In this document: one piece after another, positions 26,625-35,291 of the stretch
How the letters are laid out: every line of letters begins with the position of its first letter
How positions within the stretch are numbered: the first letter of the stretch is position 1
From: Algoriphagus formosus
Lineage (GTDB): Bacteria > Bacteroidota > Bacteroidia > Cytophagales > Cyclobacteriaceae
Assembly (NCBI RefSeq): GCF_002807035.1
Contig: NZ_NIUC01000001.1
Span: forward strand, 310,001 to 374,000
DNA: 64,000 nt
Reading direction: 5' to 3'
Notes under the pieces: model-generated
Seen by the model: the letters and a program-made list of their open reading frames with translations, nothing else
What the model was told of the DNA's origin: nothing
Database searches by the model: none
Translations under genes and position numbers: made by a program

Positions 26625-28262
26625 TTACTTTAGGGCAGCTCCACTAAAATCAGCGGGTGAGGCATAGAAAGCTTTTTCCCAATTTTCGACAGATAAGGGT
26701 TCAAAATGTCCTTTTTCTTCAACCTCAAAACGAATGGGTTGACCAGCATCGAAGCGTTTTATAGGTTCTGAATCTCTCATTACAATGATGCCATTTACTA
26801 TTACATGAGGAATCCCGGTTGATGGAAGTGTACCTTTGGCATATGTCGAATTATCAGTTACGGTCTCAGGATTAAAAATGGTAATATCAGCTACCATACC
26901 CTCTTGTAATCTTCCTCTCACTTGCATGGCTTTAAGACCCATTTTGCCTAAAGGATTTGCGTAGTTATAACTGGTCATGGAAACAGCCTGCATTAAAGGA
27001 ATATTATTTTCTCTTGCTAATCGTAAAACTTTGGCGAACGAACCGGCTAAGCGTGGGTGGGTATTAGGAAAGTCTTCGTAGGGAGTTTCCCATGTAAGTC
27101 CGTCATCGGGTATGAAAGGCATACCGTCGCTACCTATAGCCACTCCTTTCATTTTAATCCAATTCACTATCCATTCTTCTTTGCTTTTATAAACAAGGAC
27201 TAAACGGGTAGGCTCTTTCTTCAGCATTTCTTCTCGTGTTTCTTGGGTGTAAAATTCTCCAGTTTCCACGTCTTGAAGGGTTTCTTCATATTTATTGCCA
27301 AGTGCATTTACCCAAATCTCTGGCTCCAAGAATACTGCGTTTAGGGCTGTTGAGCCAGCAGCATACGGATATATTTCTCCCCACACATTGTTGCCTTTTT
27401 CTTGCATTCTAAGCAGTAGTTCATAAACCAAATTATAACCGGGGTTATTGAAATGAAGTGCATTGGCCGGGGCGCCTAAAGCTGAAGCATTGGCGAGCAT
27501 TTCCTGAATACCCAAGGTTTCTTCTACATCCGATCCGGGCGTCAATCTAAAATGCATACCTATTTGGCGACCGTAGGCTCCAGCAAGTTTTTGAAGCTCA
27601 AAAATTTCTCTAGAAGAAACCCCTTCTCGCATATAGCCAACAGTAGAACCGATACCTATGCCTCCTTTACGCAAACCTTCATCCATCATTTTGAGAATTT
27701 CATTGGCTTGCTCCAGACTTGGACGGGTCTTTGACCATCCTTCTTTTCCCGATCGTACACCAGCCGCATCCAAAGTGTAATATCGTTTCCAATCTTTGAA
27801 TTCATCTAACACGGCAGCTCGAACCAATTCATGGGCAACGGCCACTCCATAATTGACCGGAGCGTTGCCTTCTCTTTGATCATAAAATTTGTCGATTTCC
27901 GGACCGAATCCTCCAACCTCTAAATCTAAAATAGTTGTGCGTCCATCACGCAACATGAGACGATAGATATAGGGCTCAATAGTATGCTGATGACCATCGA
28001 TAAATCCAGGTGCTACCACATGGTCTTTGGCATCAATGGTTTCCTTTCCTTTGATATCTTCTTCGGTAATTAAGGCGATTATGCCGTCTTTGATACCCAC
28101 ATTTCTGATGCCATCAAAATTGGTTTCGGGATCCATGACGCGTCCATTAAGGATGACTATGTCAAATTCCTGATTGGGGTCAGACCCTTTTTCAGTGGTT
28201 GTCTCCTTACAGCTGCTGAAAATTAGGGCTGAAATAAAGAGGGTTAAAAGTGCTTTTTTCAT
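26625..28262 (-). CDS. D-aminoacylase-like amidohydrolase, lipoprotein (copy 1)
   Basis: 545 residues. Lipobox IFSSC gives Cys18, so it is a lipoprotein. The amidohydrolase_3/D-aminoacylase pattern is seen in VILNGRVMDPETNFDGIRNVGI, the HxH metal site His91-Gln-His93 (PGFIDGHQH), IGSDGMPF (Asp) and the closing VADITIFNPETV. The enzymes of this family remove N-acyl groups from D-amino acids or cleave D-residue peptides. Residues 1-90 are almost identical with the neighbouring copy 2, also at DNA level, while the rest differs much more, so the two are tandem paralogues with a conserved or converted 5' end. 21 bases separate it from copy 2. Confidence 0.87.
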   Translation of the reverse strand: MKKALLTLFISALIFSSCKETTTEKGSDPNQEFDIVILNGRVMDPETNFDGIRNVGIKDGIIALITEEDIKGKETIDAKDHVVAPGFIDGHQHTIEPYIYRLMLRDGRTTILDLEVGGFGPEIDKFYDQREGNAPVNYGVAVAHELVRAAVLDEFKDWKRYYTLDAAGVRSGKEGWSKTRPSLEQANEILKMMDEGLRKGGIGIGSTVGYMREGVSSREIFELQKLAGAYGRQIGMHFRLTPGSDVEETLGIQEMLANASALGAPANALHFNNPGYNLVYELLLRMQEKGNNVWGEIYPYAAGSTALNAVFLEPEIWVNALGNKYEETLQDVETGEFYTQETREEMLKKEPTRLVLVYKSKEEWIVNWIKMKGVAIGSDGMPFIPDDGLTWETPYEDFPNTHPRLAGSFAKVLRLARENNIPLMQAVSMTSYNYANPLGKMGLKAMQVRGRLQEGMVADITIFNPETVTDNSTYAKGTLPSTGIPHVIVNGIIVMRDSEPIKRFDAGQPIRFEVEEKGHFEPLSVENWEKAFYASPADFSGAALK

Positions 28263-28283
28263 GTTATGAATTTTAATTTCTAA

Positions 28284-29990
28284 TTAATTTTTCTTCACTG
28301 CTTTTCCCGCACCAGAGTCATCATCTAAATGCATCTCCCCAAGCTCTGGATTTAGACCAATAGTATGTTCATTTAACCATTTTTCTTGATTAATTGGTGT
28401 ATACCTTCCCTTGGCTTCGACCGGGAAACGAATTTCCTGTCCTGGTTTTACGGGGAGTACTTCATTGTTTTTTACCACGATTACACCATTCACAATTACA
28501 TAAGGAATACCGGTGGTAGGGGTACCATGCTCGCCTACTTTGAAGCTTGAATTATCTGTAATGGAAAGAGGATTAAAAATGGTGATGTCGGCAATTTTTC
28601 CAACTTGAATTCTGCCGCGTTCCTTCATGGCTTCAAGCCCGGTATCTCCCAAGTGTTTGGCTGGCCAGTAACTGGCTTGCGATATAGTAAACATCAATGG
28701 CACACCCTGTTCGCGAGCCAATCGGAATGCAGCACCATGCGAGCCAGAGGTACGAGGGTGGCCTCGGTATTCAGTCCAATCCGCATCCCATGGCAATAAA
28801 GTACCGTCTGCACCAACGCCTGCCATCGCATCACTCGCAATAGTCATGTGAGGAATTGCCAACCAGTGATTCATCCACTCTTTTCGATAGGGGAATTCGA
28901 CAACAACTGATCTTCCCGGATCTTTTTTCATCAGTGCAGCATACGTTTCGTTGGTAAGGTATTGATCATCAACAGGGTCGTAGATGGTTTCTTCGTATTT
29001 ATAACCACGTTTCTCCACCCATTCCGAAGGGCTTAAGAAAGCCGCTGTTATTGCTGTTGATCCGGCAGCATAAGGATAATACTCAGACCACATATTCAAT
29101 CCTTTTTCTCTTGCCAATTGCAATTTTTCTTCAATTTCCCACCAGCCAAAATCATTGTTATGTGCCATCAATAAGGGAGCGTCTAATAACATTGCATTGG
29201 TAAACACCTCGTCGAAGGCTATTGGAGCTTCAGTGGGTGTTTCTGATATAAGATGATACCTGGTATGAACAGATGTAAGACGGCCATAGTTAGCGCCGGC
29301 CCGTTGTGCGGTAAAAAGCTCGTAGCTGGTCATTCCCTTAGCCATATATGCGCCGGGCACAGCAACACCAATGGCTCCTTGTCGAAGATCTTCATCCATT
29401 AAAGCCATCACTTTATTCATTTCCTCGATAGTGGAATTTGTATCTGCCCAACCTTGAACGCCATCTGTCAAAGCTTTGGCTGCATAAGTTGGAACAGTAG
29501 AAAAATCGACTGGACCGCTAAGTTCAGCATCAGGATCATGCACAGCCATTCTATTAAATAACAAGCTGGCTGTTGTACCGTAGTTGACTTGCCACCCCGT
29601 CTTTGCTTTTTCGTCGTACCACGCTTTTACATTGAACGAACCGGCTTCAAGATCCATACCTGTAGTGACACCGTCTCTTAATGCCATTTTGGTAGCGAGC
29701 ACGTCGGTGGCATGATAGTGGGTGTCAATAAAACCGGGGGCAACAACATGTCCAGTAGCATCAATGGTTTCTTTTCCAGAGATTTCAGCTTCAGTGATGA
29801 TCGCAATTTTACCGTCTTTAACACCGACGTTTCTGATGCCGTCAAAGTTGGTCTCCGGATCCATGACGCGTCCATTAAGGATGACAACGTCAAATTCCTG
29901 ATTCGGATCTGCCCCTTTTTCAGTGGTTGTCTGATTACAACTGCTGAAAATAAGTACAGAAATAAAGAGGGTTAAAAGTGATTTTTTCAT
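28284..29990 (-). CDS. D-aminoacylase-like amidohydrolase, lipoprotein (copy 2)
   Basis: 568 residues from the ATG at 29990, which begins a lipoprotein signal (MKKSLLTLFISVLIFSSC, Cys18). The frame is open 44 codons further upstream but that part overlaps the preceding small gene and is not signal-like. Features: VILNGRVMDPETNFDGIRNVGV, metal site His91-Tyr-His93 (FIDTHYHATD), MAHNNDFGWWE, IASDAMAGVGADG, and GKIADITIFNPLSI. Probable role as copy 1: hydrolysis of N-acyl-D-amino acids or related amides in the periplasm. A decayed third copy of the region corresponding to 29520-29710 is found at 33310-33490. It follows the small conserved gene by 13 bases. Confidence 0.87.
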   Translation of the reverse strand: MKKSLLTLFISVLIFSSCNQTTTEKGADPNQEFDVVILNGRVMDPETNFDGIRNVGVKDGKIAIITEAEISGKETIDATGHVVAPGFIDTHYHATDVLATKMALRDGVTTGMDLEAGSFNVKAWYDEKAKTGWQVNYGTTASLLFNRMAVHDPDAELSGPVDFSTVPTYAAKALTDGVQGWADTNSTIEEMNKVMALMDEDLRQGAIGVAVPGAYMAKGMTSYELFTAQRAGANYGRLTSVHTRYHLISETPTEAPIAFDEVFTNAMLLDAPLLMAHNNDFGWWEIEEKLQLAREKGLNMWSEYYPYAAGSTAITAAFLSPSEWVEKRGYKYEETIYDPVDDQYLTNETYAALMKKDPGRSVVVEFPYRKEWMNHWLAIPHMTIASDAMAGVGADGTLLPWDADWTEYRGHPRTSGSHGAAFRLAREQGVPLMFTISQASYWPAKHLGDTGLEAMKERGRIQVGKIADITIFNPLSITDNSSFKVGEHGTPTTGIPYVIVNGVIVVKNNEVLPVKPGQEIRFPVEAKGRYTPINQEKWLNEHTIGLNPELGEMHLDDDSGAGKAVKKN

Positions 29991-30003
29991 ATTCCAAGTG
30001 TTT

Positions 30004-30285
30004 TCAAGTGCTAATATTCTCTTTGATGTTGTAAGATGGAGCCCAAATAAGGGAGATAAGTGCCAGGCGATGGTCGTAGAGTATATTGATGATGCCACAT
30101 AATTGGGCCTGATCAAGGACATTTACGATTATTGAAGTGGAAACCTTTCCTTCACCGATATCATCCACGCTTTCCACTATCCCCTCAAAGAGATCCAGCA
30201 TATTCTTACCTATGTTTCCCAGGACCCTGATTCGATAGGTACCAGGGCCTGAAAACTGAATAGTATAGGTATGTGGATGAGACAA
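30004..30285 (-). CDS. small conserved protein preceding the D-aminoacylase genes
   Basis: 93 residues if translation begins at TTG 30285; an in-frame TGA eight codons upstream and no ATG or GTG before the conserved part make TTG the best start. The sequence (YRIRVLGNIGKNMLDLFEGI, TSIIVNVLDQAQLCGIINILYDHRLALISL) matches the pattern I recall of a widespread short family in which YRIRVxGxL is followed by a variable middle and DQAALHGxLxxIRDLGLPLLSV. Function is unknown; such proteins are often near regulators. It lies between the LuxR-type regulator and the hydrolase operon and is surely transcribed with the latter. Confidence 0.6.
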   Translation of the reverse strand: MSHPHTYTIQFSGPGTYRIRVLGNIGKNMLDLFEGIVESVDDIGEGKVSTSIIVNVLDQAQLCGIINILYDHRLALISLIWAPSYNIKENIST

Positions 30286-30339
30286 AGTGATGATGATTTG
30301 ATCACGTCAAAAGTATTGATCGAAATCCATCAGCAATAG

Positions 30340-30351
30340 CCACTAAAGTGG
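30340..30351. promoter_or_regulatory. perfect palindrome CCACTAAAGTGG upstream of the peptide-hydrolase operon
   Basis: A 5-bp inverted repeat with 2-bp spacer lies in the 112-base gap between the regulator gene and the operon. Minus-strand TACTTTTG about 30 bases closer to the operon matches TAnnTTTG, with a TTG 18 bases further upstream, so a promoter here is possible and the palindrome could be an operator. A short palindrome can also occur by chance. Confidence 0.3.
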
Positions 30352-30397
30352 ACATTCAATAAAGAGAAGAGATATGGAGTATGATTTTTATCAGGTT

Positions 30398-33121
30398 TTA
30401 CTCCTCGGGCAATAAATCGAGTTCCTGAGCCCTGCGGACCGCTGCCATTCGATTATTGACATAAAGTTTCTGGTAAGCCCTGTAGAGGTGTTTTTTAACG
30501 GTGTCCAGGGAAATGAATAATTCCTCTGCAATTTCCCCATTATTGGCACCCCGGGAAACAAGCAAAAGAATTTCCAATTCACGTTTTGATAAATCTGATA
30601 TAGATTTTTTGGGCGTTATGTTTTTTTCAGGACCTTTTTTAAGGGAGTAACGTTTTTCTTCTTCAAAGGCATTTAAAAGACTTAGGACGTGTGCATTATC
30701 TGCCTGGGTTTCGCCAATTTCCTTCAATAAAGGAAGTATCCCCCATCCCATATCTAGGAAGGTACGCTTATGATTTAAATCTTTTGACAGTGCAAGTGCT
30801 TCACAAAGGAGTTCCTTTGCCTGCTCATACCGAGATTCCCTTGCATACACAATTGCCTTCAGTGCAAGGCATTGAATAAGGTGATTATTTTTGCGGTACT
30901 CCCTTGCAGAATGAATTAAATTTTGAAGGAGTTCTTTTCCCTTTTCCTCTTTACCTGTTAAAATGAGGAGCTTTACCTGAGTTAATTCCGGTATATAATA
31001 GAGCCCCCAAAAAGAAGAGCCTACATTGAAGTTTGCGAATGGTGAAATAGCAACCGCACTATCAATATCACCTTTTCTCAGAAACACTTCCACTTGAAAT
31101 GCTTTCACCAATCCCTTAATTGATTCCTGGCCAAATTCATTTGCCAGAATTTCGCAGTGAGTAATTTCACGGTCTAGTTCCTCCCATTTACCTGTAGCCA
31201 TGTCTGAAAGACACTTTATAAAATAAAAGTGCATGATCCATAAGGGCCAACCTCTATAGCGGTGTTTTTTTACATCTTCATGGAATTCCCCGATTTTATC
31301 AAGACGGTTAGTAATGTATAGCGAAGTAGCTAAACTATACGCGCCCATCATCCAAGCAGCGGGGAATATGTCTGAGGCAGCAAACGTTTTAAGGGCTTCG
31401 CCATCAGTTGCCAACAGGTCCGTATTTCCTTCCAGAAAATGAATTAAACATCTTCCCTGCAACAAGCGCATCTTATAATAAGGGTCCGAAGACGCAAATT
31501 TTCCGAACTCACTATCCAGATTCTCCAACGCCTGATCTTTTAAACCCTTGACGTACAAGGCCATGGAATAATAGGCCACAGAGGATTCCCGATGAAAATA
31601 GTGTTCATCCCCAGGGATGAACTCCATCGCTTTCTCCGCATAAAATAGTGTTCGCTCAATATCTCCTGATTTGAAGGACATAATATCCTTTAAACAGTGT
31701 AACTCACCAAACAACTTCCTATCGTAGGGTTTGTAGAAATCCAACGCTTTGGATAGCTCTTCGGCGCGATCGATGTGTTTTGCCAAATCCACAAAGTTGG
31801 CATTGTAGTTTTGTAACATTGCCGAACTAAGTACTATTTCAAGGCAATCATTCATCGCCTGAGGGGGGAAAAGGGAAATAAACTGATTCAGTTTTTGGAT
31901 CCTATCGTGATTAAACAATTCAATTCGATGTCTGTTAAAAAGTGTCACAGCAAATTGAAGATCCTTTGATCTAATTGCATATATCAGTGATTCTTCAAAC
32001 ATTTGGTTTTCCTCAAACCAACCACTTGCTGCTTTATAGAGACGCTCAACAACTTCCTTGGTAAAATAGCGTTCGGTTCGATAATTCAGCTGGCTCCTGA
32101 ATAAGTGGTGATATCTGTACCACTCGCCCGTAGAATCAAGTGGGATGAGAAAGAAATTACGCTCCCTTGACAATCTTATAAATTCTCTACACCCGGGTTG
32201 TGTCAAGTCACTGTCATCTATGGATGCTTCCATAGTTCTGATCAATTCCAATGAGAATTGATCCAACAAAGAAGTCAAAATCAGGTATTTTTGGATATTT
32301 ATTGGCAATCCCTTGTAGACAACTTCATCAAACAGGTCCGAAATTATGGAATTGCTATTTGTCAGAGATGCCAGAATTTTCTCAAATGAAATCCCCTCTT
32401 TTAATCCCATAAGTCCTACAGTGATTCCAGTAATCCATCCTTCTGTATTCTGGATTAAGGACTTTATTTGTTCATCCGTAATGGTGGAAGCAATTTTAGA
32501 TCGAAGTTTTATTGCCTCATCCGCAGTAAATGCAAGATCCACCATTCTGATCTCCAAAAGCTTATTCTGTGCCCTTAGCCTAGCCATTTTAAATGGAGGG
32601 TCCCGTCGGGTCAGAATCACCAAATGAAATTTCTCCGGAGGAAACTGCAAAATTTCCTGAATGATTTCATGAATTTTCTGTTCTCTGATGACATGATAGT
32701 CATCCAGAACCAGAACATAAGGCTCGTGAGTTTCATCCAAATCATTGATCAGAAGGGCAGAAATTAAATTTGATGGAAGATCACTTCCTCCAAGCAAAGA
32801 TTCCAAATGGAAGGTTCTTTGCGGCCATTGTTCTTTGAATAAGGCAACTATATACGTTAGGAAAACCTGCACGTCATTGTGTTCCTCATCAAGGGAGAGC
32901 CATCCGTAATTATGCCCCTTTTCTTCAATCCATTGGCTTACTGTTATGCTTTTACCACAACCTGTTGAAGCTGAGACCAAGGTAAATGGTGCAGAAATAT
33001 TGGCCTCCAACTGTTCGATAAGAGCTTTTCGATTTACAAACTCTTTCCTTAAAGCAGGTTTGTAAAGTTTGGACTTCGCAACGAATTGAATTTTGGTGAA
33101 ATTTTCCGGTGATCTATTCAT
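30398..33121 (-). CDS. MalT-like LuxR family ATP-dependent transcriptional regulator
   Basis: 907 residues. N-terminal STAND NTPase: start of conserved block KLYKPALRKEFVNR, Walker A ASTGCGKS (51-58), Walker B VLVLDDYH (about 135-142), then VILTRRDPPF sensor. The middle (about 340-830) is a long array of TPR-like helices for inducer binding. The C-terminus is a LuxR helix-turn-helix (LSKRELEILLLVSRGANNGEIAEELF...VKKHLYRAYQKL). Proteins of this design activate transcription after binding an inducer and ATP. It lies just upstream of, and in the same direction as, the D-aminoacylase/peptidase genes, so it most likely controls them in response to a peptide or amino-acid derivative. Confidence 0.9.
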   Translation of the reverse strand: MNRSPENFTKIQFVAKSKLYKPALRKEFVNRKALIEQLEANISAPFTLVSASTGCGKSITVSQWIEEKGHNYGWLSLDEEHNDVQVFLTYIVALFKEQWPQRTFHLESLLGGSDLPSNLISALLINDLDETHEPYVLVLDDYHVIREQKIHEIIQEILQFPPEKFHLVILTRRDPPFKMARLRAQNKLLEIRMVDLAFTADEAIKLRSKIASTITDEQIKSLIQNTEGWITGITVGLMGLKEGISFEKILASLTNSNSIISDLFDEVVYKGLPINIQKYLILTSLLDQFSLELIRTMEASIDDSDLTQPGCREFIRLSRERNFFLIPLDSTGEWYRYHHLFRSQLNYRTERYFTKEVVERLYKAASGWFEENQMFEESLIYAIRSKDLQFAVTLFNRHRIELFNHDRIQKLNQFISLFPPQAMNDCLEIVLSSAMLQNYNANFVDLAKHIDRAEELSKALDFYKPYDRKLFGELHCLKDIMSFKSGDIERTLFYAEKAMEFIPGDEHYFHRESSVAYYSMALYVKGLKDQALENLDSEFGKFASSDPYYKMRLLQGRCLIHFLEGNTDLLATDGEALKTFAASDIFPAAWMMGAYSLATSLYITNRLDKIGEFHEDVKKHRYRGWPLWIMHFYFIKCLSDMATGKWEELDREITHCEILANEFGQESIKGLVKAFQVEVFLRKGDIDSAVAISPFANFNVGSSFWGLYYIPELTQVKLLILTGKEEKGKELLQNLIHSAREYRKNNHLIQCLALKAIVYARESRYEQAKELLCEALALSKDLNHKRTFLDMGWGILPLLKEIGETQADNAHVLSLLNAFEEEKRYSLKKGPEKNITPKKSISDLSKRELEILLLVSRGANNGEIAEELFISLDTVKKHLYRAYQKLYVNNRMAAVRRAQELDLLPEE

Positions 33122-33309
33122 CAGCGATTAACTTTATTATTCCTGTCGGATTATTAGGTATTATTTTCTCTCATTCAAAGTAACCTCAACCATCATACTT
33201 ATCAATGTTTTTATAAAAATTTCTTTCTTTCATGTAGATGTTCTGGTCAAAGTCAAGACCATATTTTTGTCTAAGTTGACTAGTGTTTTTCAAGTTCTTA
33301 AAGCAGCCT

Positions 33310-33490
33310 TTTTAAGGCTAACCATTCATTCTCTTGAAAAACAAGCTTGCAGATGTACCATAGTTGACTTGCTAACCCGTTTTGGCTTTTTCGGCGTACA
33401 AATTTTTACATTAATTGAACCCGCTTTAAGGTCCATACCTGGGGTGACACCATCCCTTACGCCATTTTACTTGCAAAAACGACTGTTGTT
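33310..33490 (-). pseudogene. decayed internal fragment of a third D-aminoacylase-like gene
   Basis: The plus-strand DNA here follows 29530-29710 (inside D-aminoacylase copy 2) almost word for word: TAGTTGACTTGC, GCTTTTTCG-CGTAC, TTTTACATT, AAG(A/G)TCCATACCTG, GGTGACACC and CGCCATTTT occur in the same order and spacing. On the minus strand one recovers pieces such as EKAKTG and QVNYGT, but several frameshifts and stops break the frame. Both ends of the gene are missing. It is a remnant of a former third copy on the far side of the regulator. Confidence 0.8.
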
Positions 33491-33752
33491 ATTCTTTCTT
33501 TCATCTCTGAAACACCCACCATTAACAAGCCTTTTCCCTTCCCCGCTAGAATCAAAGCAATTCAACATAGCTTAGCCAGAATCAGAGTATAAATTTTTAA
33601 CCCTAAGACAGAAATTTAGGACGATGATGTTAATCAACCTCACAATCGGCATCTATTCGACCTCTACCCGCTTTATCAATGCAAATGCAATCAGAAAATC
33701 AATTGGATGGCTCAATTTTGAAATTTTGTAGTAGTCATATGAAAGAAATGAC

Positions 33753-33796
33753 GTAGTACTCATCCTTGCTATATCAGTCATAAATGGAGTACTTAC
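33753..33796. promoter_or_regulatory. imperfect inverted repeat upstream of the glucan locus
   Basis: GTAGTACTCAT (33753-33763) and ATGGAGTACTTAC (33784-33796) are inverted, one base apart from perfect in the core AGTACTC/GAGTACT, separated by 20 bases. The second half ends 60 bases before the first glycosidase ATG. It could bind a dimeric repressor or form an RNA stem; nothing proves it. Confidence 0.3.
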
Positions 33797-33856
33797 CTAT
33801 GATTTGAAACAAGATTATTTCATAAATAGTCGTAATCAATTTACAATTTAAGCCCA

Positions 33857-35137
33857 ATGAAAATTTCCACCTTTTTAATTCTCGTCTGCCTTCTTATCCC
33901 TGAAATCCTCTATTCTCAAAATTCTCAAGTAGAACTGATTAATGATGATCAAGGAATAAAGCTCTTGGTTGAAGGAGAAAGTTTTATGGTCAATGGTATG
34001 AACTGGGATTATTTTCCAAGAGGCACCAATTTCGACTATAGTATTTGGGATCAACCGGATGAATTCATCATGAAAGCTCTTGATGATGAAATGTCACTTT
34101 TAAAAGACATGGGGGTCAATTCGGTGCGAATATACACGGGTATACCTTCAAGATGGATTGCATATATCTATAAGAATTACGGAATTTATACCATGCTCAA
34201 TCATGCTTTTGGTCGATATGGAATGGACCTTAATGATGGTTGGATGGAAAACACGGAATATTCTGACTCCAGGGTAAGAAGAAAATTACTGAAGGAAGTC
34301 GTAGAGATGGTAAAGGAGTACCAAGGGACAGAAGGCCTCCTACTCTACCTGCTTGGTAATGAGAACAACTATGGATTATTCTGGGAAGGCGCTGAAACAG
34401 AGGATATTCCAGAGGAGAATGAGGAATCTATCATCCGAGCAACTGCCATGTACAAATTGTTTAATGAGGCAACTGTCGCTATGAAAAAAATTGACAGGAC
34501 TGTGCCCATAGCTATTTGTAACGGTGATTTACTCTTTCTAGAGATCATAAAAGAAGAGTGTCAGGACATAGATATTTTCGGAACAAATATGTACCGCGGC
34601 TCATCCTTTGGAGATGCTTTTGAGCGCGTTAAAAATGAATTGAATAAACCCATTCTTTTTACAGAATTTGGTGCAGATGCTTTCAATGCCATTACAAAAA
34701 CTGAGGATCAAAAGTCTCAAGCATTCTACATGGTTGAAAATTGGAAAGAAATCTATGAAAATGCTGCAGGCTTGGGAAAATCCGGAAATTCCCTGGGAGG
34801 ATTTACATTTCAATTCAGTGACGGTTGGTGGAAAACCGGTCAAACCGTAGAACTGGATATTCATAACAATGAAGCATCCTGGGCGAATGGCGGATACGAA
34901 TTTGATTATAAAAAAGGCGAGAAAAACATGAATGAGGAGTGGTTTGGGATCACTTCTAAAGGTGAAACAAACCCAGAAGGTTACTATAAACTCTATCCAA
35001 GAGCCGCTTATTTTGCCCTGAAAAAAGCACATGAAATAAATCCCTTTTCACCAGGAATGACCCTAGAAAAAATTGAAAAACATTTTTCAGCTATTGATTT
35101 AGTCGAATCTATTCAACTAGCCAATAAAAATAGGTGA
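33857..35137 (+). CDS. secreted clan GH-A glycoside hydrolase (GH2-like TIM barrel)
   Basis: 426 residues with signal peptide (MKISTFLILVCLLIPEILYSQ). A single (beta/alpha)8 barrel follows: FMVNGMNWDYFPRGTN at the entry strand, LLKDMGVNSVRIYTG, then the acid/base Glu169 in LLGNENNYG at the end of strand 4 and the nucleophile Glu270 in LFTEFGADAF at strand 7. This is the clan A arrangement, close to the catalytic domains of GH2 and to beta-1,3-glucan-acting relatives; I cannot fix the family number. It has no carbohydrate-binding module. As first gene of the locus it probably trims beta-glucan or an attached sugar in the periplasm before uptake. Confidence 0.83.
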   Translation: MKISTFLILVCLLIPEILYSQNSQVELINDDQGIKLLVEGESFMVNGMNWDYFPRGTNFDYSIWDQPDEFIMKALDDEMSLLKDMGVNSVRIYTGIPSRWIAYIYKNYGIYTMLNHAFGRYGMDLNDGWMENTEYSDSRVRRKLLKEVVEMVKEYQGTEGLLLYLLGNENNYGLFWEGAETEDIPEENEESIIRATAMYKLFNEATVAMKKIDRTVPIAICNGDLLFLEIIKEECQDIDIFGTNMYRGSSFGDAFERVKNELNKPILFTEFGADAFNAITKTEDQKSQAFYMVENWKEIYENAAGLGKSGNSLGGFTFQFSDGWWKTGQTVELDIHNNEASWANGGYEFDYKKGEKNMNEEWFGITSKGETNPEGYYKLYPRAAYFALKKAHEINPFSPGMTLEKIEKHFSAIDLVESIQLANKNR

Positions 35138-35153
35138 ACCTCAACCAAAGTCC

Positions 35154-35243
35154 ATGGAGTCCCGAAAAGGCAAAATGTTAGAAAGATTCATGGTATCAGG
35201 GAGAAGCAACAAAGAAATTGGCCTTATCGCTCGTTTGGTTTAG
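35154..35243 (+). pseudogene. fragment of a LuxR-type helix-turn-helix
   Basis: A 29-codon frame ending in TAG reads ESRKGKMLERFMVSGRSNKEIG..., which follows the first half of LuxR DNA-binding domains (xxREKExLxxxxxGxSNKEIA). The recognition helix and the rest of the protein are absent. It lies between two glycan genes, so it looks like the relic of a former regulator rather than a gene. Confidence 0.45.
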
Positions 35244-35291
35244 CAGATAGCTTTATTTTAAAGTCTTTATTCTTAGTCCAAAAAATTTTAT

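Larger units (their letters stand above)
33122..33856. other. intergenic region with gene remnants
   Basis: 735 bases between the divergent regulator and glucan-locus genes. It holds a decayed D-aminoacylase piece (33310-33490) and an imperfect inverted repeat near the glucan genes (33753-33796). A 102-codon plus-strand frame at 33267-33575 runs antisense through the remnant and is not a gene. The rest shows no recognisable feature. Confidence 0.55.

Noticed and set aside
29991..30122. N-terminal extension of D-aminoacylase copy 2
   Set aside because: It overlaps the conserved small gene in another frame and precedes a perfect lipoprotein signal at the ATG 29990.
33267..33575. 102-codon plus-strand frame between regulator and glucan locus
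   Set aside because: It runs antisense through a decayed D-aminoacylase fragment that aligns with 29520-29710, so it is not a gene.
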